From Rhodococcus sp. Leaf247 (lineage in GTDB: Bacteria; Actinomycetota; Actinomycetes; Mycobacteriales; Mycobacteriaceae): 64,000 bases of DNA. Numbering within the stretch: the stretch's first letter is position 1; each line of letters opens with the position of its first letter. Location: positions 1,528,765 to 1,592,764 of the forward strand of contig NZ_LMRP01000001.1 of the NCBI RefSeq assembly GCF_001426185.1. The letters run 5' to 3'. Both the position numbers and the translations under genes were made by a program. This document shows positions 8,492-17,261 of the stretch, in pieces. The notes under the pieces were generated by a model. The model ran no database searches. It was not told the DNA's origin and saw only the letters and a list, made by a program, of their open reading frames with translations.

Positions 8492-9463
8492 TCAGGCCGC
8501 GGCGGAGGCGGGCTCGCTGCGGAACCGCGAGGGGCGTCCGTCGATACGCAGACTCGTCCACAGACGCTTCGAGACGCGGTTCATCAGGCCCATGTCCTCG
8601 GACAGCTTGCGGACGTCACCGAACATGTCGCGCAACGTCTTCGCGGAGGCGTCGTTGTCCCACCACACCTCACGCACCACCTCACGCGGGATGCCGAGCT
8701 CGCGCTGAACCTGCTTGCTGGGCTTCATGATGACGTCGCACAGCACGCGCATGATGATCGGCGTCGCGATCGACATCGCGAATCGCTGACGTCGGGACAG
8801 CTTCGGGGCGCGGTGTTCCAGGTACTGGTGCGCGAACCCGATGTGCCGCGCTTCCTCGGCCACGTGGATCTGCATGATGCGCGTCATCAACGGGTGCTGC
8901 GACTCGCCGGCACGCAGGATCGACTTCTGCGCGTGATCGATGGGCTCCTCGCCCGCCAACACTCCGACGAAGAAGCCGAACGGCAAGGGACCTGCGAACA
9001 GAGGGAGCAGCGGGCCGGCCTTGCGGAACCACTTCGGGCCACCCGGGACAGCGACGCCGATACGGTTCACCAACTCCTGGAACATCTGGGTGTGGTGGCA
9101 CTCCTCCGTCGCCTCGTGCGTGGAGTAGCGGAACTCCGGCGAGCCGTTGGGGAGGCGCAGCGCGTAGTTCATGATGCCGGCGATAAGCACCTGCTCGAAC
9201 TGCAGACCCACCTTGAGGATGTTGGCCTGGCGGTACATGCCGACCGCGATCTGCCGATCGAGCGGAAGCGACCGGTACCAGTCGGTGTTGCCCAGCGGAT
9301 CGGCAGCCGGAAGCACCCAGCGGGGATCGTCGGCCACGATCGCGTAGTGCGGATCGTCCCAGGGAATGTCGAGGAAAGCGTCGAAGTGCTGATGCACCGA
9401 CGCCTCCGACAGAGTGCGCAGCGTCTGCTCGTACTCGGAGCGCGTGTCGGATGTGATCGTCAT
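8492..9463 (-). CDS. AurF-like diiron oxygenase
   Basis: A 323-residue ferritin-like protein with diiron ligand motifs: the FEQV glutamate, the EATEECHH pair and the EEARHIGF helix. It resembles the p-aminobenzoate N-oxygenase (AurF) family, whose members oxidise arylamines or other small substrates; the substrate here is unknown. It is the first gene of a three-gene operon with its own reductase (FprB) and a TetR regulator. The promoter region holds two nested perfect dyads. Confidence 0.88.
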   Translation of the reverse strand: MTITSDTRSEYEQTLRTLSEASVHQHFDAFLDIPWDDPHYAIVADDPRWVLPAADPLGNTDWYRSLPLDRQIAVGMYRQANILKVGLQFEQVLIAGIMNYALRLPNGSPEFRYSTHEATEECHHTQMFQELVNRIGVAVPGGPKWFRKAGPLLPLFAGPLPFGFFVGVLAGEEPIDHAQKSILRAGESQHPLMTRIMQIHVAEEARHIGFAHQYLEHRAPKLSRRQRFAMSIATPIIMRVLCDVIMKPSKQVQRELGIPREVVREVWWDNDASAKTLRDMFGDVRKLSEDMGLMNRVSKRLWTSLRIDGRPSRFRSEPASAAA

Positions 9464-9497
9464 GGCGTGAACCTCCGTGAGTGCCGGGCCGACTTGA

Positions 9498-9527
9498 TGC
9501 GACAGGCTGTCGCAGTAAAGTTACTGC
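9498..9527. promoter_or_regulatory. overlapping perfect dyads, likely TetR operator
   Basis: Two perfect palindromes overlap: TGCGACA-GGC-TGTCGCA at 9498-9514 and GCAGTAA-AG-TTACTGC at 9512-9527. The second extends imperfectly to GTYGCAGTAA on each side. They lie 35-64 bases upstream of the diiron oxygenase start, the usual place for an operator of the TetR repressor encoded at the operon's end. A further dyad, ACAACG-CT-CGTTGT, is at 9570-9583. Confidence 0.6.
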
Positions 9528-9839
9528 AACCAGCTGTACCACGCAACCACTGAGCCGCCCCTGATTGGTACAACGCTCGTTGTCATCATGGCGGTAATCG
9601 GGCCATTCCCGGTTGTTGCATTCACTCGGCAACTATTCTGCGAACGTCGGGTACCGTTTCGCCCGTCCTTCCGTACCGCTGTTCCGAATACCGGGAACTC
9701 GACCTGTCCTTCTCTTCACTGCCGCATCGTTCGTCGGGGGTCGACGCGGCTCGACGAACGAGAGAGTGCGTTGCCCGTACGTCCGATCCCGACAGCCGAG
9801 CGCGGCTCGGCTCACCGTGAGTACCCGAGCGTGCCCACC
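9528..9839. other. intergenic stretch between divergent genes
   Basis: About 310 bases between the operator region and the GGDEF-EAL start. It contains the palindrome ACAACG-CT-CGTTGT at 9570-9583. An in-frame extension of the GGDEF-EAL gene crosses it from 9588, but its translation is Arg/Pro-rich and unlike a protein, so I treat this as non-coding. It probably holds the promoter of the GGDEF-EAL gene. Confidence 0.5.
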
Positions 9840-11507
9840 ATGCGTCTGATCGTCCTGACGCTGGTCATCACGGTCGGCCTGTCGGGACTTGCCTGGGGGA
9901 TGTCGCCGCAATTCGACGGCGTGTCCTTCACCGTCGTCGTCGTGGCGGCACTGACAACACTCCCGTCCGCCGCCCTGTTCTATCTCTACGGCCGGACCAT
10001 GCGGTATTCGATCGCCTTCATCGTCTACTCCGACATCGGTATCGGCCTCGTGTTGTTCAGCTCGCAGTCACCATTCGACGCACTTCCCGGCGTGGTCCTG
10101 CTGATGCTGGTGTCCCTGTTCGCCGGTGTCTTCGCAAGCGGACGCGTTCTCACTGTTCAATTGATCTTCGTGGCAGTCGTCCTAGTGGCGCTGTCCGTGC
10201 TCTCGCTGCAGGACGGGGTCGACGGCTGGCTCGTCTCCTCCAGATCCCTCACCCTGCTCACCGCGATCATCGTGCCGATCCTGCTGAAAATGCACGTCGA
10301 CTACCTCACCGAGAAGCTCGAGAACAGCCGACGCGACGGCGTCAGCGGTCTGCTCAACCGACGCGGGCTCGACGGTGCCGTCGCGCGGTTCGACATTGCC
10401 CGCGGAGTCGAGCAGACCCTTGGCGCGGCTGTGGTCCACCTCCGGGACTTCGTGCAGATCGAGCGTCGCCTCGGCCGCGCCACGAGCCACGACCTGGTCG
10501 CCGAGACGTCTGCACTGCTCTCGGAGGCGTTCCCCGATGCCATCGTCGCCCGGACACAACCCGGGGAGTTCGCCTGCATCTGGCTCGGTTCCGAAGACGA
10601 CGTGGTGTCCCGGCTCGCCGCGGTCCGGTCGCTCGTCGAGTCCACCCGTCTGCGCAGCGCCACCGTCAGCATGACGTGCACCAGTTCCACCGTGCCGGTC
10701 GACTACCGCACCACGGCGACCGTAGCGCTCGGCAAGACACTCACCGCCGCCGCGTTCCTCCAGTACGGCGACGTCGTGGCTCCCCGGAACAACGACCACG
10801 TCGCCGAACTCATCGCCGACGGTGGGCCCACCATCGTCTTCCAACCCGTGCTGTCGGTGGCGACGGGTCGCATCATGGGCTACGAAGCGTTGTCCCGCTT
10901 CCCTTCCGGGCACGGCACCACCCAGAGCTGGTTCCTCGACGCCGCTGCCGACGGCCTGCAGATCCCGCTCGAACTCGCCGCCGTGCGACGCGCTGTCGCC
11001 GCGTCGCGCGATCTCCCGGCCGACGCCTTCCTCGCCGTCAACGTCTCGGCGACCACCATCGTCGCCACCGATCTGGTGCCGATCCTCGACGAGGCCACGA
11101 CGTGTCGACGCGTCGTCGTCGAGATCACCGAGCACGACCTGGTCAGCGACTACACCGCACTGGGCGCAGCCCTCGACCACCTGCGCGACGCGGGCCTGTC
11201 CATCTCCGTCGACGACGTCGGGGCCGGATACTCCGGTCTGCGTCAGCTGGTCGAGATCAAGCCCGACGTCATCAAGCTCGACGCGTCGATCGTCCGCGGC
11301 ATCGACACCGACGACATGCGCCGCGCCGCTGCGAGCGCACTGACCACGTTCGCGGCCGCCATCGGTGCGCAGTGCATCTACGAGGGCGTCGAGACGCAGA
11401 AGGAACTCGACTCCGCGCGGGCTCTCGGAGCCGACATGGTGCAGGGCTTCCTCGTCGGCCGACCGCAGGAAATCTCCGGAGTGAACGGTCGCATGATCGC
11501 TCCCTGA
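9840..11507 (+). CDS. membrane GGDEF-EAL protein, probable c-di-GMP phosphodiesterase
   Basis: A 555-residue protein with five or six transmembrane segments in the first 165 residues. A GGDEF domain (about 166-320) follows, with its signature degraded to QPGEF (about 240), so it is probably not a cyclase. A C-terminal EAL domain (about 325-550) keeps EAL (349-351), VNVS, ITEH, DDVGAGYSG, IKLD and YEGVET, so phosphodiesterase activity is likely. The start at 9840 (ATG) places the first membrane helix at the N-terminus; GTG at 9831 is also in frame. Confidence 0.88.
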   Translation: MRLIVLTLVITVGLSGLAWGMSPQFDGVSFTVVVVAALTTLPSAALFYLYGRTMRYSIAFIVYSDIGIGLVLFSSQSPFDALPGVVLLMLVSLFAGVFASGRVLTVQLIFVAVVLVALSVLSLQDGVDGWLVSSRSLTLLTAIIVPILLKMHVDYLTEKLENSRRDGVSGLLNRRGLDGAVARFDIARGVEQTLGAAVVHLRDFVQIERRLGRATSHDLVAETSALLSEAFPDAIVARTQPGEFACIWLGSEDDVVSRLAAVRSLVESTRLRSATVSMTCTSSTVPVDYRTTATVALGKTLTAAAFLQYGDVVAPRNNDHVAELIADGGPTIVFQPVLSVATGRIMGYEALSRFPSGHGTTQSWFLDAAADGLQIPLELAAVRRAVAASRDLPADAFLAVNVSATTIVATDLVPILDEATTCRRVVVEITEHDLVSDYTALGAALDHLRDAGLSISVDDVGAGYSGLRQLVEIKPDVIKLDASIVRGIDTDDMRRAAASALTTFAAAIGAQCIYEGVETQKELDSARALGADMVQGFLVGRPQEISGVNGRMIAP

Positions 11508-11525
11508 CCGGGTACAGCCGACACC

Positions 11526-12341
11526 ATGACTTCCCCGTTCACCGATTCGACGTTCGTTCCCCGCACCGCGGTGGTCACCGGCGGTGATTCCGGCATCGGC
11601 CGCGCAGTCGCCGTCGCTCTGGCCGGCGCCGGCATCGATGTCGGCGTGACCTACAACCGCGACAAGGACGGTGCCGACGCCACCGTGCAGGAGATCCGTC
11701 AACTGGCCTGTGCAGCGTTCAGCACCCACATGGATCTGACGGACCTGCCCGGTGCCGCCGCCGCCGTCGACACCCTCGCCGGCCAGCTCGGCGGCATCGA
11801 CGTACTGGTCAACTGTTCCGGTACCGGTACTGCCACACCGTTTCTCGACCTCGACCTCGACTACGACTCGTGGCGCGAGGTGTTGTCCGTCGACGTCGAC
11901 GGCGCCTTCCTGTGCAGCCAGCGCGCCGCGCGCCTGATGGTGGAGCAGGGCCGCGGTGGTCGCATCGTCAACATCACCAGCGTTCACGAGCATCTCCCGA
12001 AGGTCGGCGCGGCACCGTACTGCGCGGCCAAGGCCGGCCTGGGTGGGCTCACCCAGGTGATGGCCCTGGAACTCGCGCAGCACGGCATCACGGTCAATTC
12101 GGTTGCACCGGGAGAGATCTCGACACCCATGACCGGTCAGGAGGGCGAGATCAACGCGCGCCCCGGCGTGCCGCTGGGGCGTACCGGGGACGCGCGTGAA
12201 ATCGCCTCCGTCGTGGCGTTCCTCGCGTCGGCCACGTCCTCCTACATGACGGGAGCGTCACTGGTGGTCGACGGCGGAATGGCACTGATGGGTCCACAAG
12301 CCGTGCAGTTCGTGCCCGACGACTCGTGGCGGAACGTCTAA
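11526..12341 (+). CDS. short-chain dehydrogenase/reductase
   Basis: A 271-residue classical SDR with the NAD(P)-binding TGGDSGIGRAVAVAL near the N-terminus, NCSG in place of the usual NNAG, a catalytic Ser (NITSVHEH) and YCAAK catalytic Tyr-Lys. Substrate unknown; FabG and glucose-1-dehydrogenase relatives have the same layout. It starts 18 bases after the GGDEF-EAL stop, so the two may be co-transcribed, although no functional link is evident. Confidence 0.88.
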   Translation: MTSPFTDSTFVPRTAVVTGGDSGIGRAVAVALAGAGIDVGVTYNRDKDGADATVQEIRQLACAAFSTHMDLTDLPGAAAAVDTLAGQLGGIDVLVNCSGTGTATPFLDLDLDYDSWREVLSVDVDGAFLCSQRAARLMVEQGRGGRIVNITSVHEHLPKVGAAPYCAAKAGLGGLTQVMALELAQHGITVNSVAPGEISTPMTGQEGEINARPGVPLGRTGDAREIASVVAFLASATSSYMTGASLVVDGGMALMGPQAVQFVPDDSWRNV

Positions 12342-12427
12342 CGGCTCGTTGCTACGTAGCCGGTCCCCTGGTGCGCGGCAAGTAGGCATGTAATCGCGAA
12401 GATGTACGTCGGACAAGGCCCCCACCG

Positions 12428-13462
12428 TCACGAGGAGACTTCAGCATCCCCCACCAGTAGGTCGTCTTGCAGAGCGAAGGCATGCTGCGGAGAAACCGCG
12501 GGACAGTAGACATCAGCCTGGTCGCCTGCCAATCGCATCGACTCGACTCTCCAACTACGCCGCTCTGCTGCGTGCATCCCGCTGATGAACCGTTCGCGGT
12601 GATCAGGGATGAGGAAGAAAGAGGGATCCAAATCCGCGCGCATCAGACCCATCAAGTACATCATAGCTTTCTCACCTCGACTGTAAGGTGTTATCGCTGA
12701 ACGTGTTCGGATCCCGAACGTGCCTACACCGATAAGGCGACACAACGTCCGGACGTACTCGAGATTTTCGAACACCGCTGAACAAATGGTTGGTCGGCCC
12801 GTCTTACCCACATCGCCGTCCGCTGCAAAGTAGCCGGCCAACCATCCATATAGGACTGACTGGTGTTGGTCGAGATCCGGACGATGCGACTTCCAAGCTC
12901 CAGGAAGTCCGCTGATCTTGATCAACCCGGTGTAAGCCCGAGGCGCATTGCCGATTCCCTCGAAGAGTGGAAGAAGCGCCTTGTCTTTCTCGCCGGCGAA
13001 CAGTGCGATGGACTTGGTACGGCCTCTCGGCCGCGTGCCGTCACCGAACACGAATCCGCGAGCCGCAGAACTCGCGTCGACCGTCACCCCATCCGGTCGA
13101 GCAGCGAACACTGACTGCATGATGTCGCCGCCGCGTAGATCGATTGTTGGCGAGGGGTACACGCGAGAGCGACGTGTTCGTACGAACCATGGATGCTGGG
13201 GAGCCGCTCGAATCGTCTTACGGACGCCAGACCGGATAAGAACGACCTCACAGATCTCTCGCCGGCCGAGTCCCGATACAGTGGCGTCGACCCACACCCC
13301 ACCATTCGACAACACTGGATGCGTTGCTCCCGCTAAAGCGCGAATGGTCGTTACGCCCGTCTTGGTAATGACCTCCGTTTCACCTGCAAAACCTGCCGAA
13401 GTCGGTGCTGCACCAACTCCGCTTCGGCTACCGCTTCCGGTATGCGAACCATGTGACGACAT
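12428..13462 (-). CDS. free-standing intein-like (Hint) protein with LAGLIDADG homing endonuclease
   Basis: A 344-residue protein laid out like a phage-type intein but without exteins. After about 24 residues of low-complexity leader it has intein block A (FAGETEVITKTGVTTIRAL), block B (TIRAAPQHPWFV), a DOD-type endonuclease block (LYGWLAGYFAADGDV), and C-terminal blocks F and G (DVYCPAVSPQHAFAL, then LLVGD). The residue expected to be the first Cys is Gly, and the terminal Asn-Cys is replaced by Asp-Ala, so splicing should be dead, while the endonuclease ADG motif is intact. It resembles inteins in phage terminases (from memory). Base composition looks less GC-rich than its neighbours. Confidence 0.75.
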   Translation of the reverse strand: MSSHGSHTGSGSRSGVGAAPTSAGFAGETEVITKTGVTTIRALAGATHPVLSNGGVWVDATVSGLGRREICEVVLIRSGVRKTIRAAPQHPWFVRTRRSRVYPSPTIDLRGGDIMQSVFAARPDGVTVDASSAARGFVFGDGTRPRGRTKSIALFAGEKDKALLPLFEGIGNAPRAYTGLIKISGLPGAWKSHRPDLDQHQSVLYGWLAGYFAADGDVGKTGRPTICSAVFENLEYVRTLCRLIGVGTFGIRTRSAITPYSRGEKAMMYLMGLMRADLDPSFFLIPDHRERFISGMHAAERRSWRVESMRLAGDQADVYCPAVSPQHAFALQDDLLVGDAEVSS

Positions 13463-13633
13463 TTGGCCCCCGGCCCCTCTCCCGACTCGAACTCGCTGAA
13501 CAAGTTAGCTCTGAGGCCCGACAAGAAAAGCTTCCGCCGGTGTGACAGAGCTCCAAGCGCAGGTCCTACTGCTCCGTAGATGGCCACTCGCTGCGAGGGC
13601 TCGCTTGGATCGGTTCCTGAGTACGCTGAGGCG

Positions 13634-14248
13634 GTGGCTCAAACGGCGTTGTACGACGCGATCGCGGCGGACTATGCGCGTGAGTTCCACGACGAGTTCG
13701 CATCCCGCCCCTTCGACCGCGGCTTCCTCGCATCGTTCGCGCGGTCCGTGCACTCGACGCGCGGCACCACCGTGCTCGACGCCGGCTGCGGTCCAGGTCA
13801 GGCGGCGCGGGAACTGGCTGGCGCCGGACTCGACGTCATCGGTCTGGACGCGTCGAGAGGCATGATCGCGGCGGCATCCGGGCCGGCCTCGTGGGTGGTG
13901 GGCGACATGACATCGCTGCCTCTCGCCGACGGCTCCGTCGACGGCGTGTGCGCCTGGTACTCGATCGTCCACACCCCCACCGATGCGCTGGGCGCATTGT
14001 TCGCGGAGTTCCGGCGCGTCACGGCTGCGGACGGCTGGCTCCTGTTGGCGTTCCAGACCGCGGCGCCGACGCTGGAACTGCGCTCGGCGTTCGGTCAGCC
14101 CGTGCACCTCGACTACCTCCGCCACGACGTCGACGAGGTGCAGACCCTCCTGATCGAGAGCGGCTACCTGCTGCACCGGGATGCCGTGCGGTCTGCCAAC
14201 GCGTCGGAAACCGCAGCGCAGGCCTTCGTGGTGGCGCGGCGCTGCTGA
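13634..14248 (+). CDS. class I SAM-dependent methyltransferase
   Basis: A 204-residue methyltransferase (from the GTG at 13634) with motif I VLDAGCGPGQAARELA, an acidic loop VIGLDAS, and VVGDMTSLPLADGSVDGV, typical of small-molecule Methyltransf_11 enzymes. Substrate unknown. GTG 13634 is preferred because of a preceding purine-rich CTGAGGCG; an in-frame ATG at 13580 would add 18 residues of poor quality. The gene is followed directly by a perfect GC-rich palindrome. Confidence 0.85.
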   Translation: MAQTALYDAIAADYAREFHDEFASRPFDRGFLASFARSVHSTRGTTVLDAGCGPGQAARELAGAGLDVIGLDASRGMIAAASGPASWVVGDMTSLPLADGSVDGVCAWYSIVHTPTDALGALFAEFRRVTAADGWLLLAFQTAAPTLELRSAFGQPVHLDYLRHDVDEVQTLLIESGYLLHRDAVRSANASETAAQAFVVARRC

Positions 14249-14250
14249 TC

Positions 14251-14289
14251 GTGGAATGTGGACCCCGGATTCCGGGGTCCACATTCCAC
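14251..14289. repeat. GC-rich palindromic element, copy 1 (probable terminator)
   Basis: A perfect 19-bp inverted repeat around one central base. The left arm is GTGGAATGTGGACCCCGGA. It begins two bases after the methyltransferase stop. The core CCCCGGAATCCGGGG (read on either strand) and the outer GTGGAA/TTCCAC ends recur at 15208, 23652 and 49682. Confidence 0.85.
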
Positions 14290-14335
14290 CTTCGTACGAC
14301 GGATCCTCGACGAGCGCATCGGCGTCCAAGGAGGT

Positions 14336-15211
14336 GTGGACGAACTGGATAGATTCGCGGGCCGGCACGACGGCGTCATCAGCCGGACGCAGGCACTCGA
14401 CCTGGGTCTGTCGTCCACCGCGCTCGAGCGCCGCGTGTCCGTGGGACGGTGGACGCGCATGGCAACGGGCATCTACATGCCGGCAGGCCAACCGATCAGC
14501 CAGAAGGCCATGGTGCGCATCGCGGTACTGAGATGCGGTCGCGGCGCGCTGGCGTGCGGACCCACCGCCGCCTGGTGGCTCGGCCTCCTCGAACGACCGC
14601 CCACCCACACCTGGGTGACCATTCCGCGCGAGCGTCGGTACCGCGACAGGTCTGTCACGGTGAGGCGACGCGACGTTCCCGCGGCCGACGTGGCAGTCGT
14701 CCGTGAGCTGCGTGTCACCGGCGTCGCTCTGACGGTGCTGGAGACTGCCATGATCTTGGAGGAGGCACGGCCCGGCGACGGAACACAGTTCCTCGATCGA
14801 GCACTGCAGACCAGCACCTCGCTGGCACGCCTCATGAGTGCGCACGCTCGCAACCCCGGACGGATCGGCAACCCCCGTTCCGCGGCGATGCTCGTACACG
14901 CGGCATCCGGCGGCGAGTCCGAGGCGGAGCGGATCTTCCTGCGGTTACTGCGCGCCGCTCGCATCACGGGATGGGCGTGCGCCGTTCGGTCGTGCGGCTA
15001 CGTGATCGACGTGGCCTTCGTCGACCGACGGGTGGCGATAGAGATCGACGGCTGGGCATATCACCGGACGTCCGAACGCATGGCTCACGACGCGGTGCGC
15101 CAGAACGCGCTCGTGAACGACGGCTGGACGGTGCTCCGGTTCACGTACCACCGGCTGATACGGGAACCGGATGCCGTGATCGCCGAGGTGCGTCGGGCTC
15201 TGCGTCGATAG
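14336..15211 (+). CDS. AbiEi-type N-terminal domain fused to DUF559 (Vsr-like) nuclease fold
   Basis: A 291-residue protein. The N-terminus (FAGRHDGVISRTQALDLGLSSTALERRV) looks like the winged-helix of AbiEi antitoxin-like proteins. The C-terminus (IDVAFVDRRVAIEIDGWAYHRT ... ALVNDGWTVLRFT) is a DUF559 domain, related to very-short-patch-repair nucleases, with the expected Asp and Glu-x-Asp acidic positions. No AbiEii-type toxin gene is adjacent. These fusions are common orphan genes in actinobacteria and their role is unproven. GTG 14336 is the likely start, although the AAGGAGG just before it is too close to be ideal. Any earlier in-frame start would lie in the palindrome. Confidence 0.8.
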   Translation: MDELDRFAGRHDGVISRTQALDLGLSSTALERRVSVGRWTRMATGIYMPAGQPISQKAMVRIAVLRCGRGALACGPTAAWWLGLLERPPTHTWVTIPRERRYRDRSVTVRRRDVPAADVAVVRELRVTGVALTVLETAMILEEARPGDGTQFLDRALQTSTSLARLMSAHARNPGRIGNPRSAAMLVHAASGGESEAERIFLRLLRAARITGWACAVRSCGYVIDVAFVDRRVAIEIDGWAYHRTSERMAHDAVRQNALVNDGWTVLRFTYHRLIREPDAVIAEVRRALRR

Positions 15212-15252
15212 TGGAATCGGCGCCCCGGATTCCGGGGTCCCGATTCCACTAT
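15208..15252. repeat. GC-rich palindromic element, copy 2 (convergent terminator)
   Basis: A 45-base inverted repeat with outer arms ATAGTGGAATCGG and CCGATTCCACTAT-like ends and the shared CCCCGGATTCCGGGG core. Two mismatches interrupt the arms. It spans the stops of the DUF559 gene (plus) and the FecCD permease (minus), so it is well placed as a two-way terminator. Confidence 0.85.
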
Positions 15253-16241
15253 CCCCGTCTCCCACGCAGCAGGATCACCGCGAACGCCGGCACACCCACG
15301 AGCGCCGTCACTACACCTACCGGAATTTCCTGCGGCGCGAAGATGCTGCGCGCCAGGGTGTCCGCCCACACCATGAAGACGGCGCCGATAGCCATGGACG
15401 TCGGCAAGACCCGATGGTGCGCGGTACCGACGAGGATGCGGGCGGCGTGCGGTATCACCAGCCCGACGAAGCCGATGGCACCTGCCGACGCCACGATGGT
15501 CGCGGTCATCAGCGCGGTGACGCCGAGCAGAACGATGTTCAGCCGGAGCAGTGACACTCCCAGAGCGCGCGCGGTATCCGATCCCAGTGTGACCGCGTCG
15601 AGCGACGGTGCCGCGACCACACAGGCCACCACTCCGAGACCGACTGCCCCTGCACACACCGCGACATCGCTCCACCCTGCCCCGGCGAGCGAACCCAGCA
15701 GCCAGAACAGCACGCCACGAGTCTGTTCGGCGTCGGCAGACGACAGCACGATGAACGAGGTGAGGGCCGAGAACAGTTGCGTTCCTGCCACACCCGCCAG
15801 GATCACCGGACCGGTGCCACCACCGGCACCGGTCGCGAGCAACATCACCAGCACGAACGACACCAGGGCACCGACGAAGGCGCCCGTCGACAAGGACAGC
15901 GCGCCCGCCCCTACTCCGAGCACCGCAACGGACACTGCGCCCGTCGAGGCGCCGGAAGAGATACCGAGGACGAACGGGTCCGCGAGCCTGTTGCGCAGCA
16001 GCGACTGCATGATCGCGCCGCACAGCGCCAGACCGCATCCACTGATCGCGGCGAGAAGCGCACGGGGCAGCCGCAATTCCCACACGATGCCGTCCTGGAT
16101 ACGGCTCACGTCGGCCGGTGGTCCTCCGAGATGCGAGATCACGACTGCCACGACGTCGGGCACCGTCACGTTCGCCGGACCCAGCGCGATGGACGCGGCG
16201 ATCGAGGCGAGGACGACGACCAGAGCGGCCGCCACTCTCAC
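15249..16241 (-). CDS. FecCD/BtuC family ABC transporter permease
   Basis: A 330-residue integral membrane protein of the iron-siderophore/vitamin B12 permease family, with about nine or ten hydrophobic segments and the family motifs LRLPRALLA, GAIMQSLLRNRLADPFVLGISSGAS and GFVGLVIPHAARILVG. The start GTG overlaps the stop of the binding-protein gene by four bases (GTGA). The upstream cobalamin riboswitch argues that the substrate is a corrinoid (BtuC-like) and not a siderophore. No ATPase gene follows; the next gene is convergent. Confidence 0.9.
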   Translation of the reverse strand: MRVAAALVVVLASIAASIALGPANVTVPDVVAVVISHLGGPPADVSRIQDGIVWELRLPRALLAAISGCGLALCGAIMQSLLRNRLADPFVLGISSGASTGAVSVAVLGVGAGALSLSTGAFVGALVSFVLVMLLATGAGGGTGPVILAGVAGTQLFSALTSFIVLSSADAEQTRGVLFWLLGSLAGAGWSDVAVCAGAVGLGVVACVVAAPSLDAVTLGSDTARALGVSLLRLNIVLLGVTALMTATIVASAGAIGFVGLVIPHAARILVGTAHHRVLPTSMAIGAVFMVWADTLARSIFAPQEIPVGVVTALVGVPAFAVILLRGRRG

Positions 16242-17248
16242 GTGCTGGGGTTCCACTCCCGCAGGGCCGCAGCCACTTTCTCGATGCCGTCGATCGTGCG
16301 GATCGACGGATTGAGATCCGCGCCGTTCACCACGATGTAGCGCTTGTCGATCACCGCCTGCATGCGACTGGTCACCGGGTTGCTCTCGAGGAAGGCGATC
16401 TTGCTCGCCAGCGCGTCGCCGTCGATGCTGCGTCGACTGAGGTCGGCGAGCACCAGTGCGGAGGGGTTGCGGTCTGCAACACTCTCCCAATTCACCTGCG
16501 GCCATTCGTCTGTCGTGTCCGCGAAGATGTTGCGAGCACCCACCGCGTCGGAGATGACACCCGACGCTCCACAGCAGCCGGCCATGTACGGCGCCGTCGT
16601 ATCGGCGAACCAGAACGCGAGCGAGGCATCGGACGCCCGGCTGGACGCTGCGTCGTAGCGCGCCCGCAAAGAGTCCACCAGAGCATCGCCGCGCTCCCGC
16701 ACGTCGAAGATCGCCGCCAGATCGTGCACCTCCTGGAACACGGTCTCGATGCTCAGCGGCTCGTCACGGGCACCGTCCGCGTTGACACTGGTGGCCGACT
16801 TGCCGATGCAGTCGGTCGGCGACAGGTATGTCGGGACGCCGAGCGCGTCGAAGCGGTCCCGATCCGCGACCCCGCCCTCCCCCAGCGTGCCGCCGAACGA
16901 CGCGGTGACCATGTCGGGATCGGAGTCCAGGACCGCTTCGAGGGAGGGCTGGTTGTCTGCCAGTCGGGGAACCGTCGAGTTCGCGTCGGCCAGATTCGCC
17001 CGCACCGGGTCGGTCCACGTGGCGGTGCCCACCATCCGATCGGCCAGGCCGAGGGACAGCAGAATTTCGGTCGATCCTTGGTTCAGTGACACCGCGCGCT
17101 GCGGAGGCGCATCGAGGGTGATCGTGCGGCCGCAGTTCTCGAGAGTGAGAAAGTGATCGTCGGCGGTTGTCGTCGGGCCGGTGGTGCATCCAGTAGCGAG
17201 GAGGCCGACTGTCGTGACGACAGCGGCGATCGCGAGGCGTGGGGTCAT
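16238..17248 (-). CDS. BtuF-like periplasmic-type binding lipoprotein
   Basis: A 336-residue lipoprotein with a signal peptide and lipobox LLATGC, then a two-lobe FecB/BtuF-type binding fold (LNQGSTEILLSLGLADRMVGTATW, LAFWFADT). It contains an unusual YMAGCCGASG segment about two thirds along. It is encoded 14 bases after a cobalamin riboswitch and overlaps the permease gene downstream, so uptake of vitamin B12 or a related corrinoid is the best call. The missing ATPase must come from elsewhere. Confidence 0.88.
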   Translation of the reverse strand: MTPRLAIAAVVTTVGLLATGCTTGPTTTADDHFLTLENCGRTITLDAPPQRAVSLNQGSTEILLSLGLADRMVGTATWTDPVRANLADANSTVPRLADNQPSLEAVLDSDPDMVTASFGGTLGEGGVADRDRFDALGVPTYLSPTDCIGKSATSVNADGARDEPLSIETVFQEVHDLAAIFDVRERGDALVDSLRARYDAASSRASDASLAFWFADTTAPYMAGCCGASGVISDAVGARNIFADTTDEWPQVNWESVADRNPSALVLADLSRRSIDGDALASKIAFLESNPVTSRMQAVIDKRYIVVNGADLNPSIRTIDGIEKVAAALREWNPST

Positions 17249-17261
17249 GTTCTGTTGTGCC

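Noticed and set aside
6820..8730. 636-codon open frame on the plus strand opposite fprB
   Set aside because: Its translation is Arg/His/Asp-rich with no domain pattern; the minus-strand FprB has full ferredoxin, FAD and NADP motifs. High GC makes long antisense frames common.
14258..14335. earlier start for the AbiEi-DUF559 gene
   Set aside because: The extra N-terminal residues would be encoded by the palindromic element, so they are unlikely to be translated.
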